The notes below the pieces were generated by a model. That model did not search any database. It had not been told where the DNA came from and worked only from the letters and a program-made list of their open reading frames with translations. The position numbers and the translations under genes were made by a program. From positions 23,710,288 to 23,774,287 of the forward strand of contig NC_036450.1 in NCBI RefSeq assembly GCF_002775205.1: 64,000 nucleotides of DNA, written 5' to 3'. This stretch comes from Xiphophorus maculatus. Lineage: Eukaryota > Chordata > Actinopteri > Cyprinodontiformes > Poeciliidae. Positions 1-12,649 of this stretch are shown here, in pieces (the stretch's first letter is position 1; each line of letters starts with the position of its first letter).

Positions 1-3000
1 AACAGAACGGAGACGAGCATGCCCAAAAGAAAATGAGACAAATTAACAAATCCTCTTTATCTTCTTCACAACCGTGTCAACAGATAAAGATTTAACGTTG
101 TGCTTCCCTCGCTCCGGTACCGGTGTGGCTCCGGCTGATGGAGTTCTTCTTCTGCCGTCGAAAGCTCCACTCCTCACCGCCACCCGTGTCTCAGAGCGTC
201 CTTGGACGAGAGACGCCGTGATCAGCGGGCGACTGCAGAAGAGAAAGCTCTGCATAGATGCAGAGACACATGTAGAATAGGAAGAAGACTGAAGCGATGG
301 ACGTTGTGGAGAAAAAAGCCTAGATGAAAAAGAAGATGCACAATGGCTAATAATTTACAATAAATATTACGCCTCTACGTCTTCAAACCATTTGATATTT
401 ATGTTTCTCTTTCCCGAATGAGGACTGACGATCCAATCCGATCTCCCATGTCCCCTTTCACCAGTTGACCTAATTTCCTGAGGTTTAATGTCAATTTTGT
501 GACACGTCTTATCCAATAGGATTACAATATATTTTATTGTAATTGTTGGTTTAACAAGGTTATTTAATACTGAATATAAAATAACCTTTTTGTTGTAGTA
601 GGCTTAGACTGGTATGAGATTCCTGAGTAAAAAATGGAGTTTATACATAGATTTTCTTAAAGCTAATTGTTATTATTCAAAGCAGAACAATAATACATAT
701 TCGCACTGCTACTAGTATAGTGTAAGGTATTTATTATGCCACGTATAGGCAATGAGGTATATGTAATTTGGTTTTTATTTAATTTCAAAATAAGCAAAAA
801 TATAGACACTAACTTAATTAGTAGTCGTTTTCAAAATTCTTGTTGCGTAGATCATCATACCGTTGAGATTTTGCTCCCTGTAGAGCAACAATAGGTCTAC
901 AGAGAAAACTCACAATCCTGATTTTCTAAAGTTCTTTAGGTCTGGGATCAGGAAAAAAGGCAGCTAAAATCTCTGCAGACCCCACATACGCTGGACACAA
1001 GCTGATCAGACTTTCCCAGGATGTTTCTCTACTGAGTGCTCACACCAGTACCGTGTATTTATGCCACTTCATCCGTGTCTTCCCCTTTGTCAAAATAATG
1101 TCTGTTTAAATATTTACAGAAAAATCTTTTGTTTGTGTGTTCCTTCCTATATATTTTTGTTTAAAATGTTTTCATTGAGCGCAAATGCGTCAAACTTCCT
1201 GTTTGTGTGCACAAGCTTGTCGAGTAACGCTGACTCTGACAGCAACAAGATGTTAGTTGGCGGACTTGTTTGTCGATATGCACAAGTAGCTAGCCTGCGA
1301 ACAAAAAAAAGTGCTACATGTAGTTTGTGAAATAACATAATAATAATAAAAGTGATAGACCAGCAGATACCTTCAGATTTTCCCAGATTTAGTTTGAAAC
1401 ACATCAACTCGTATCAATCTATCAAATTTTATTTGGTTCACATCATAAAAACACAAAAACGAACAATTTGAATCATTACATTTTTCCAAGTGCCGCCATT
1501 ACACGCCAAAAATGTCGGTTAGTGTTTCGTTTATTATGGTGCAAATAAGAAATTACATATAATTTCAATATAAATAAATATTTATTGAGAAATAAATAAC
1601 AATACAATTGCTCTACAGCCAATTAGCTTCTTCAGAACAAACTGAGGGAAAAGTATGACATAGATGCTTCTAGGTGAGATTGACCTAAATAGCTCGCACA
1701 TCCAGCACTCATGAATACTCACTCCATTGTTGTGTTCATTAGGTTTTTACCTCCCTGAATCCTCGGAGACACGTTTTACCGCTGCAACAAAAGAAGAGTG
1801 ATGACGGCTGTGCTTTATAAGGAAATCGAGAGCTTTTATTGTTTTCATTGAAATGGTACGGTAATCTCTCCACGGCCAATAAAACCAGACCCGATGGCCT
1901 GGTTAAAGTGGCTGGGGAGATTTTTAGGAAGGACTCCGACCCAAGTCTTTGGGCTTTTATGACAGGCAGATGCTGAGACAGACAGCCTGTGTCATGCTGC
2001 GCTCAGACCGTTTCCTCTTTACAGATTTTCAGCCTCTTCCCTCAGGCCGTAGGTAAAAATGTTTTTAAAAAAAAAACAATTGAGATGGAGTCTCTTTTAT
2101 AGCTGCTGCTATTGTAAGGCTTAATAACATGAATCCATAAGTGTTTTTTTTTTGTCTGCGTTATCGTACGTTACACTTTGCTGATGCCGAATGATCACGC
2201 TCGGAAAGCTCCGCTCCTCATCGCCACCCGCTCGGGCGTTTCTGGGTTTGTGTCTCAGTGAATGGAAATGCTGTAAAACAATTTCCCAGTGGGGAAAGCA
2301 AAATGACCTTCCCTGATTGACGTTCAGTGACAAAGATATTTGATATGACCTGGTCAGGGGGACGTTCTGGTCTATGAATTCAGCACCGTTTCTTTTTCGA
2401 CAGCTGGATTAGCAAGTAGCTTTACTTTTCCAAGAATACTTGCTAAAACAACTTTCTCCTGTAAGAATCAGCTTAAAATAAGATTGTTAATCTAAAAAAA
2501 AAAAATGGATGCATAAAGTGTTTTTGACGGGCTAATTTTACAACCCAAACTGTTTTTCAGCAGTCAGCTGACGTAGTGCGTAGCAGCAGGTTGGAGAGGG
2601 GCAGCGCTCCATTACACATTCCTTAGTGAAAACTCCAAGAATTGAGATAAGTGCGCTGGCATCTCATGATAAGGACCCGTCACAGAGGAACAGTGTGACA
2701 GAAAATGTTTGCAGATCTGAAACCTTAGTTTTTAAGTTGATATACCTTAATGCCAGTAATTGAACAAAGCCTTATTAGTGATTGGGGTGGAATAATACAT
2801 GTATGACATGACTTAATAAACTGTGATTTACCACTATACCCCTATTATTACTATGTTACTAACTGCTACTACTTAATAATCATTAATAAAAAATATTCAT
2901 TGTGAGTAACTCACATTTTCTTTACTTTTTTGCTTCTTTTCTGTCACTGAGACATTCCCATCCTTCTGTCAGTTTTAGCAGCTCAACCACATTCCATTCA

Positions 3001-5870
3001 GCTGATCCAAAATATTTTACTGTCCTGTCCTCCTTTCCTATACTATGATAGCTTACCACATGTTGCATCTAAGGTGCTCTTTGTAATATAGATGTTTTGC
3101 AAACTAATCATGCTACGACGACTGAAACTCGGTTTTATCACGCAGCTCCTTTGGAGCTGATTTTGAGGGCGAGCGGTAAAAACACCGAGCTGCAGGCCAT
3201 CCCATCTTCTTCATCGTTTGACATGATTGGATCAACTTACACTTGACAAATCCTGAATGTAGCCGAAATTGTGCAAACTCAAAATGTACACTAGCACATT
3301 AAACACGGTTAATGGCCCTTCTCTGAGGCGAAACTCCTGTTGTAACACTGATCTACGTGAGCCGAACACTGAGCATCTCCATATCTCGCTTTATCACCTC
3401 CAGTAAGCCGTGAGTTTAGAGGCAATTAGCTTCCCTGTGTTAGATTTAGGTTTTTAGCGGCTAATAACTTCTGCTTTTATGAGATAACTCACAAATAACG
3501 TTTATTCTTTGTCTTCTTTATAGGGGACTTCTGTTAATTTGTTGCGTGTGCATCCGTTGACAAATGGGAAGTAACCGAAAGCGGCTATCTTACTGATGCA
3601 ACAACCAACAAAGCGTTCTTAGCAACTCCACTTTTTGACCCTACAATCCAACTGCTGTAAGCAGAATACGGGCCGATCACTACATGCAACGTCAGCTGCA
3701 GATCCGCAGGAGACTGTCCATGGTCCCTATGTTCTGACAAGGTGAGAAAATGGTCTTCTGTGCTTTAAACGCTGCGACTAAAGAAGAAGAAAACACAATT
3801 TTTAGCCCGTATACACTAAAAAACCTGTATTTTAACTGACTTTAAGAGATTACTAAAGATTATTTGTTACAGCTAATTTTGTTAGCCTTGCTCATGCTAT
3901 AATTCTGATTTGAATAATTCTGAAATCAAAGTTATATCTTGTCCACTTCTGGAAAAATGCTGGTCACTTTTTGTCATGTGGACCAAAATTGTTGAGTCTA
4001 AAGTCATCATGGGCCAGACAAAACAAAAAAATCAAGTAAATAAAGTAGTCCGATTTTTTTAAAATTTATTTTTTTCACTAAAAAAGGGATATTACTATTA
4101 CTTATGTTGTGTTATGCTTCTTATGTTGTGTTACACAAAAAGCAACAATTTTTCAAATTCTTCTAGGCTTGGTTGAAAACCTTTACTCAGTAACAAGAGC
4201 AGGACTTGGAGTCCCTTTCTTTCAAAACTCTTGCTAATACTTAGCCAACTTTAATCGCTGAATTAAAATCTGATTTGTGTGCAGCAAAGTTGGCTTTTCT
4301 GTAAAAGTCTCTGGATAGACAAGGCTCCCGCTAATCGCTACAGTTTGGTTAAAAAAAGATACTTTGTGTCGTATTTAGCATTTTTCATTGCAAGAAAATT
4401 GTGTCAGCAATTATTGTACCTTGATTATAAATAGAAAGTTTAATAAACAAATTTGCGTCTTTCTTGAACTGCAGTTGGGGGCCGACAAATCCCAGGCCCA
4501 CGAATGTCCTTTGGACACCCCTGGGATAGAGTCATGGTCATAAATGCATGACCCAGTAAATAAATTCAGACATATAGTCAGTTTTTTTGTGGGGTTTTGT
4601 CTAGTTACAGCACCCTAAAATATTTTGTCACACCACCCCTATGTTTAATGTTTTTCAACCAATTTATATCAGAAATGATTTAAAATATCCTGCTGACTCT
4701 TTGCTGTTGCTGTCATTGCATCTTATCAATGTCTGAGGATCTTTAAATGTGTTTTTTTTATTATCATCTAAAACTGATTCAGACTGGTTGTTGTGGGGAC
4801 AGGAATTAGCTGACTCTAATTTTAAGCAGACCTACTCATCGCCCACTCAACGCTCTTTGCATTGAAAATAATTAAAAGTGCTAAACTAGCGCTAATAATT
4901 AACATTATAGTAATACAGCAGTAGTGTTAAGTTTTGTTTCAGAGGAAAGAAAAAAAAAACAAGAAGCTGACGATTTACACTTACAATTTTGCTGTAAACT
5001 TTTATTTTACTACCATGATATCATGAAAAGATTGAGCGTCATGCAAAGTTTTATGATTCCAGAGGAAGTGGCCAAAGTACATTGCTAGTTAAGAGTTTCT
5101 AACTTTGTCCTTTGTCTTACTTCTGGAGCCTTTTGCAAGTCGTGTTTTAAAAGCGGTCGCGATGAGAGCAGAGGAGGAATAAAAAGGTTAAAGCTTTAAT
5201 TAGATACCTCTTCCACAATCTCAAATGCTCTCTTGCTCTACAGAAAATCAGAGCTGGACTCTTTAAAGGAATATTCATACATTCAATCTGCTCAAGTGTT
5301 TGTCTGGAAAAATATTAATATACAAATACCTTAGAAGCTTCAGGTGTTAATTAAAAGAGTTGTTGCTTTTGTGTATGTCTGTAATCTATTAGTTACAAAA
5401 CGTCTGAACAGATTTATGTCCATGCAATATACGTACATTGTGATGTGATAGAAAATATATTTAGCACATAGAAGTGAAAATAATCTTTAAATGTTCAGTA
5501 AGTAACATCTACTTAATGAGAACTCATATAAAAAATATATATCTCACAATTTTCAAATAAGTTTTGGTAAATTATTAACTTTTGATTAAATGTCAGGATA
5601 CTTATTGTCAGTACAGATACGATCCACGGATCATTAATAATAAGAAATTAATTAAAACAAAACGTTATATTGATTATTACAGAAGCATATATCTTGTGCT
5701 TTTAATGTGTTTGGTTTTGTCTCGCCACCGAAGATCCTGACGATGCGTTTTCCTCCATTGCTTAATGTATTCTAAACGTTTTTCCAGCAGAGATGGGGGT
5801 TTTTTTTTCATTACCGTACAATCGTACACTTCTCAAGAGCCACCATAATTATTTTTAAAATATTCGACTG
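1..5870. other. AT-rich intergenic DNA, no gene seen
   Basis: Only short chance ORFs without recognisable domains. Most is AT-rich unique-looking sequence. The block at about 1820-2040 (GAAATCGAGAGCTTTTATTG, AATAAAACCAGACCCGATGG, GGGCTTTTATGACAGGCAGA) and one at about 5185-5300 (GCTTTAATTAGATACCTCTT, GGAATATTCATACATTC) look more complex and could be regulatory. That is a weak inference. Confidence 0.5.
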
Positions 5871-5879
5871 TTGGAAATT

Positions 5880-6275
5880 TTGTGTCTAAATTTGAAAACA
5901 TTTGAAACACAGAAATGCCCGTGTTTTTCCTGGAAAATGTCTGCAATTTATCTCAAAATTTGTGAGTTTTTTTTTTTTCAAGCAACTTTTGGACGTTTCA
6001 AACTCAGACGTTTCCCAGTTTTTTCTAGAAAACATCTGAGATTAATCTGAAAATGTGTCCGTTTTCTCCTAGCAAATTTTTTTGACTTTTCAAATGAAAC
6101 GTCCAAGCGTTTTCTAGAAAATTTCTCAGATTAATCTCAAATTTTCTATTTTTTCTAGTGAAGTTCTTTTTATTTTTGGAAACTCAGAAATTTCCAATTT
6201 TCTTCTCAAAAATTTGTTGTTGTTTTTTTTTCCTATCTACAGCGGCCTTAACACGCCGTGGTAGAGCTGCACCTT
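5880..6275 (+). repeat. Dispersed repeat family C, truncated copy
   Basis: Iterated variants of TTTCTAGAAAATTTCTCAGATTAATCTCAAA end at TCCTATCTACAGCGGCCTTA and ACACGCCGTGG. The same ending (CTTATCTACAACGGCCCTAA, CTCGCCGTCG) closes the copy at 20733-21085. The left end is missing here. Confidence 0.6.
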
Positions 6276-6844
6276 TCTATTCAATGTGAGTTTATGCCAC
6301 ACGCAGCGACAACATATGAATTTAAAGCTTTTGCACCACATCTTTACGAGGGGTGCGGCTAAATGCGGGGGACGCTATGAATGACAAAAATCCTTCAGGT
6401 GGAATTTGAGGTGTGAAAAGACGGGCTTTTGTTGGCTGCGCTCGAGTGTCGGCGTAGTTTCTGTCGGGAGCAGAGATCACTTTGTGATTTTGCTGCTGAT
6501 AAATTCCTTCGTTTGCTTTTCGAAGCAGAAGAATGTGTCTCCTAATCAAGCAGAGCCTCCATGTTCTGAGATCTTGGCCCTTTTTGCTTAGCTCTTTTTT
6601 TTAGGCTTTAAAGGTTTTTGCTAAGTTACCAAAAGTAGCAAATTTGGGGGGGGAAATTCCTCCGAATATAAACTTAAATGACAACCTAAATGTTTGTTTT
6701 AAATGTTTATCGGCAACATTTAAAATCCATAAATTTTCTATTCAGCATATCCAATCAGTCGGTTATATGGGATTATGTTGCGTGTTGTTCTCTCTGCTTC
6801 CTCCCACTGTCCACAAACCTGACTGCTAATTGGTCTCTCTAAAT

Positions 6845-7068
6845 CAGGGGTGGGCACTCCTGGTCCTCGAGGGCCGGTGTCCTGCAACTTTTAGATGCAT
6901 CTCTACTTCAACACACCTGAGTCAAATAATGAGGTCGTTAACAGGACTCTGGAGAACTTGACTGCACTTAGGAGGAGATTCAGCTGTTGGATTCAGGTGT
7001 GTTGGACCAGGGAGACATCTAAGAGTTGCAGGACACCGGCCCTCGAGGACCAGGAGTGCCCACCCCTG
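6845..7068. mobile_element. 224-bp hAT-type MITE with exact 8-bp target duplication
   Basis: The terminal inverted repeats are about 50 bp and begin CAGGGGTGGGCACTCCTGGT at 6845; the right end is their inverse, ending CCACCCCTG at 7068. The flanks are the same 8-mer, CTCTAAAT, at 6837-6844 and 7069-7076. Eight-base duplications and CAGGGG-type ends are hallmarks of hAT elements. There is no ORF, so it moved with a transposase from elsewhere. Confidence 0.9.
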
Positions 7069-7132
7069 CTCTAAATTGTCCTTAGATGTGACAGGTGTGT
7101 GTGTATTAATGGTTGTTTGTCATGTGTGTTTC

Positions 7133-7512
7133 CAGCTGCCTTTCCATTAATCGTAACTGCCGCAATTTGAAGTTTCAAAGATAAATTCGCTTAACGGAAA
7201 CACAGTGAATAGTTTTCCAAGAAAACGTTTTACCGCTGGGATGAGAAGGGCTATTTTAGTCGTATCGAAATTGGTTTAGTTCGCAAATATGGAACGGAAA
7301 CACTTTTTTTTTCCCGCATCACACAAGTGAAGAAGAAGACAACAGGAAGTAGCTGGAGGATGATATATGGAGGATATTTTTTAACGACTTACCTCGTGAG
7401 CAAACTTATTCACATGAGATTTAATCAAGTTTCTTGTTTTAAACACAGCAGTTACAAAATGTCACTATTAGCTTTGCTCACCTTTGACATAGAAACGCAG
7501 CTTCTGTGTTGC
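7133..7512 (+). repeat. Dispersed repeat family B, copy 1
   Basis: Opens CTGCCTTTCCATTAATCGTA and contains GAAGAAGAAGACAACAGGAA, ACGACTTACCTCGTGAGCAA and TTTAATCAAGTTTCTTGTTT in the same order as the copies at 14584 and 49160. A 72-residue ORF here is a by-product. Confidence 0.55.
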
Positions 7513-7549
7513 CCTGTGATACACTGCAACAAGCGCATTGGCTAATTGG

Positions 7550-10500
7550 TCCAATTTTTTTTATTCCATGAAGAGTGTTTGCACATTTCTGTATTCATTT
7601 GAACTATATTGCAAAGAAGTATAACATACAGTAATCCTGCCAGAATTTCAAACCCCACCTTAAGTGGAGCGTACCAATGCTATGCTAGCTTTTGAAATAC
7701 GTTTACTGTTTGGTTTTCTTGTCAATAGTTCTTTATTACGCGCATGTGTAAGAGTAAAAAATAATTGTTCTCACATTTTTTTCAAATATCTCTAAATACA
7801 GTTAGCCAGGTAACTTTGGTTTAAGCTAGCTAGCATGGTATTAGCAACCTTCAATGGAGGCTTGACGATCGAGGCGTTCACTGAATCAGACACTTTGTTC
7901 AGAGTTGTGTCTTTTACCTGGGAAAGCTGGAAGTTGATTATAGCACAACCTTTTAGTATTTGTCACCAGGCCATGGAGAACAGCCGTCACGTCACAGTAA
8001 AACTGATTGATTGTTGTTTTTTTGTTTTTTCCCCCCCTTATCTGCTTAAAGGATTCCCACTACCCAAAACATAAAAGAAAACAAATACCATCAATACATT
8101 TAGATTTAAACTATTGGGAAGGATGGATCAATCTTTTCATCATTTCTGATGTAAAAGTGATGATTGTCTTTTTCATTATCAGTTATCTTTACAAATATAG
8201 CCAGTGAAAAACAGCTCGTGTATCAATGTATTTGGTAGCTGCCGTTCTTACTGTTACTAGTGAATCAATTAACAAACTGATGACATTTTTAAATTCATTC
8301 ATTACATCGTTGGAGATTCCAGGGAACCATGTATGTGGAGCAAGGAGTTGTTTTGGCTAGCAAGGATGCTGTGAAGGGACTTTGAAGGAAGCTGTTCTTG
8401 TGGGTGAAAGGTCAAATGTGACGTTTTCATGTGCGCTACATTATTCAGAAATGTTGTCAATCTAGAGAATTCACCGTTAGATCACTAGTTCACGATTTAA
8501 TCATTTGTGTCCAAAGCACAAAAAAATAAAAAAGATCAAAACATGGACAATAAAATAGTGGCTCCCCAAATCTAATTAGTAACCTTTGACCAGACATGAG
8601 AACCGCTACGACTTACTGACTTGACATGGCATATTTAATGAACTTAGTTTTACTTTGAAATAATATAATGAACTTTGATGTTACAGACAAGAAAAGACGA
8701 GCTGTGCATCGTAACCTCTGACCTCTCATACAGTGACCAGTGACCTGGTAGAGACGGACTCTGTTAAGTTCAATATGTACAAGTAAAAGCAGCAGCCGAG
8801 TGAAAGAAAAGGAGCAACATTGTCACTGCAACGTGATTAGATGGATGTATTTTAAATTGCTTAAAATTTCAAATTTAGCTCCTTCTGATGACCATTATTT
8901 AGCAAAAATTTTTAATGTTTTGCACTGTAAGACTTTTCTGCATGTTTTTTTGTGGTTATTTCATGAATCTATACTTACTTATGCTAACAATACAAGTTTA
9001 TCCAAGTAAATTAGGGTTATAATGAGCACAATGAGACAAAGAGCTATTCAGAAACTTATTTAACTCCATTTTCTGTTGAGCTGGATTTTGAGACGCAAGA
9101 CTTTCTGAAGGCCCAAATAAGACAAAGGGTATTTCTGTTATTACGTAATTTATTGTGAACTTTGACCTGCTGACGAAGTTTAGCACAAGTGCCTAGCAAT
9201 ACCCGTTAGCACTTTTCTCTGTTGCCTGATTTATCCATGACACATTTTTATTAGTAAAGCTGTTCATCGGCAGGCTTTGTGTTTTCCTCTCGGTAAATCT
9301 TTTTTGTCACGTTTATTGTAGCGATGCCGTTTGTTTTCCTCGGCCTGAGACTAATCCTCGCCCTCCTTGAGGCGAGTGTGTCACCTGTGAAAACACTCCA
9401 GGAAATCCTCCGGAGCCCTCGTGCATGGGCTCGCTCTCGGCGCCTCCGCTCCTCTCCGGCATTGATTGGCGGATTCGTCGCTATGGGCTTCTTCGCTCCG
9501 CTCTTTTCAAACGCTTGCGCTTCTAATCAAACATAATTTACTCACTATCTGAGCGCTCTCCACAGCCCCGCTCACCCTCACCCGTCCTCACCCCTTCCCT
9601 CCCGACCCCCAGTAGCCCCTAGCCCAGGGCCTGTTGCCAAGGCAACCGGCATCTAATTTCTGAAGTGTCAGTTTGCATTATTGTCTTCACGCTTTCCAGC
9701 AATAACCTCTCTCCTCTTTCTCTCTCTGGCCTGTTTGTCTGTCGTTTCTGTGCAAACACACACCGATACTCATACATGCAGCACACACACACACACACAC
9801 ACACACACTTTCTCTCTCCCTGCTTGTTCTGTGCTTCCTCTGTGGCCTCTTGCACTTTATCCTTTAGATTTTTTTTTTCAGAGCCGTCTCCTTGAATTCC
9901 TTCTCTTTCACACACACAATGCAACCCAAACAAAACATCATGCATAGAATATGTGCCGCGACTGCAGAAGAAAACCCACACCAAACATTACGCTAGCTCT
10001 GAGTCTGAACAAATCCAGAAAAAGACCACCTGGAAAACGACGCGCCGCCACTGCACATGTGCATACAATGCAATAATAATAGTAGAAATGTGTTCAGGTG
10101 GGAGGTAAAAACGGATCATGATAAATAAACAGCAAAAACGACTGGCGATGTTGATATCAAACGGCAATGTTTGTGTATACTTTTTTTTTTTTAAATCACA
10201 GTTGCACAATTATTTGTTATTTTGTGCTAATTAATTGCATTGAAAATGAATGTCATTAAAAAAAAATAGGTAAAAAATATAATTTTGAAACCTCATTACT
10301 GATGAAGACAACAGAAATTGGTGTCTTTGGAAGTCTGGCTCAGACTTAACGGAGATGAGATGAGACCAGACCCTAAGTTGATACTCGTCAGCTTAGCTAA
10401 GCCCATCAATACTCACAAGCTACGTTAGCATTAAATTGTCATGTGAATTTTAAGTTGACTTTTAAAATGTCGCAAAAAAGAAAAAAACAAGAAAATGCAG

Positions 10501-12222
10501 ATTGGGTGTGTCTCCATCTTGGACACGTAAAGGATAATTTTGTCAGATGTTAATGGGGCTGCAACAAACAGGAAGCAGAGATTGTTTATCATGGTAAGAA
10601 TCTTTTTTTTTAAATATAATAATTTAATCGTTATCACAATGGTATCACAAAATGTCCAAAGTCCACATTGCCCACCACTAGCACAGACCCACCAGTGGAT
10701 GGGAGAGTTCGCTATATCAGAACTTTTTTTTTCCAAAATTTATTTATGCTTTAACATGAGGTACAGTGTAAAGGCAATGCAATAGTTATATAGTTACAGT
10801 GTACCTTTAAATACAAACATAATTGTGCTAGAACAAGCCCAATTATACCCACATACAGTATATACACCTACACAAAATACATAAAATGGATCAAGTCACA
10901 GTAAACATATTGCGTTAGCGGACAGAAACAGAAACATTATAAGATAAACAAATAAAATAAAAAGGACCACAGTACTAAATATATGTACATTTCTTTCCCT
11001 CAACCCATACAAACACACTCGAAAAGCTATATCAGAACTTATTCAGTAAATGTATTTCCATCTCACTTTTTCACACATTACCTCTTTTCCAGAAAAGCCA
11101 AGAACCACCTGAAGCAAGTGTCAAACCTTTTTGGCAGTTGTTTCAAGTTTCGGCGTTTCCGTCAACCTCTTTGTAACGCGATACATCAAAATTTGCGCCA
11201 AAATATATATTTTTAATAAAAGTAAAACGGAAATCACTTCAATAATGCGGCTTTTTGAAGCTTTACTTGGAATCTTTAAACACGACACGCTGTGCAGCCT
11301 CCACTTCCACAGAAACAAAACTCTGCACCTGCTTCATTATATTCAGTCAGTAAAGAAAGAAAAAAAAAAAAGAGGTGAACTTCCTATTTTTGGTTTGAAA
11401 AAACAAAACAAAACAAAAAAAACTGGCAGGGAAAAAAAAACCCGCACTGAAAGAAAGAGGAGCTCAGGTGGGTGCTTGAAGACAGTGAGGTGATACCACA
11501 AAGTGAGCAGTGGACTCATAAAACAGTTATGTTAAGTGGAGCGTTTTTGAAGGTCTTAAGTGAGTACTACCTGTGATCACATTCTTATTAGAAACTGAGA
11601 ACATTGTGAAGTGTCTCTAGTCGCCTCAGTCTGAGGATGTGCGTGAACGTGTGAGAGTGCTGATGTCAGAAAAAGGGGGGGGGGGGTGGATAAAAAAATA
11701 CTGCTTGCCTGTCTCCATGTAGGCAGCAGACAGCCGCAGAAAGACGAGGCAGGAGTGGGAACGCGTATTTTAAATCACTACAATGTGTTGGAGAAGACTG
11801 TGGAGAATGAATTTGTTGTTTTCGTAGCTGAGTGAGCCAAGTCTTAGGCTGTGAACTTTATTGTTCAGTTAATCCGGCTGCTAAGGAGAACCAAGATGGT
11901 GCAAATATTAGCTATGTCACCTTGTAGCACCAGGGACATAACATATTTATCTGAGCCTAAGACCTAGCATAGAGTGTAAGTGTTACTACAGACCTTACTA
12001 AAGATTTTCTGACCTGCCAAGCCATCAACAAATGAACAAGGAGACAAATTAAAAAACAAATGAGCAAATCTCTGTTCTGGCACAGTTTACTGCTTTAAAA
12101 CTGAAACGTTCTGCATGTATTCATAAAAAAAACTACATTTATAAAAAATACTTATGATATAAATTAAAGTAAGCAGAGAGAAAAAGCATCCAATTCAAAG
12201 GTCAGTGCTACTGGTAGCATAG
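7550..12222. other. Intergenic DNA, no gene seen
   Basis: AT-rich with short chance ORFs. Contains a (CA)n tract at 9782-9808. A GC-richer block at about 9190-9560 (GATTTATCCATGACACATTT, CGTTTATTGTAGCGATGCCG, CTGAGACTAATCCTCGCC) has no domain-bearing ORF and could be regulatory. Around 11130-11230 a text like GGCGTTTCCGTCAACC is weakly similar to repeat family B. A G run lies near 11676. Confidence 0.5.
9782..9808. repeat. (CA)n microsatellite
   Basis: Thirteen perfect CA units. Low-complexity ORFs rich in His/Thr or Cys/Val here are artefacts of this repeat. Confidence 0.95.
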
Positions 12223-12640
12223 CAGGGCTGCAACTAACAATTATTTTCATAATCAGTTAATCTATCAATTATTCTGACGATTAATTTATGAATTGTATAA
12301 AAGAAATAGCACATTCTCCAGATATTTAACTTAACTACTTAAACTTTTTTTATATACAATACTAGAAATACATTAAAAGAGATTGCTGTGAGATTGGATT
12401 TTATTGCCTAAAATCCAATCTCATAGCAATCCCTTAGTAAATCTGAACAGGGCGAAGCTAAAATTAGGCCCCTTGATAAGTTTTGGCTAAAACCAATCTA
12501 CAGACAAAGGTGTTTTATCTTAAATGCAAAATGTTTATACATTTTTGTACAGTTGTGGCTTAAATGGATTTCTAAATTAGTAATTAATCATGATCAATCC
12601 CAACATTAAAATATGTCTTATGCAAATCTGACATCCACAA
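12223..12640. repeat. hAT-like fragment containing a strong hairpin
   Basis: The left end reads CAGGGCTGCAACTAACAATT, then ATTTTCATAATCAGTTAATC, a sequence widely seen at ends of vertebrate hAT elements. No matching right end was found. A near-perfect 23-bp stem lies inside at 12381-12431. A related text (AATAATCAACAGATCGATTG) occurs at 47490. Confidence 0.5.
12381..12431. repeat. Hairpin with 23-bp arms and 5-base loop
   Basis: The left arm GATTGCTGTGAGATTGGATT plus TTA (12381-12403) pairs with 12409-12431 with one mismatch across the loop TTGCC. It may be a relic of a palindromic transposon or a fold-back transcript. Confidence 0.85.
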
Positions 12641-12649
12641 GCAACAGCA

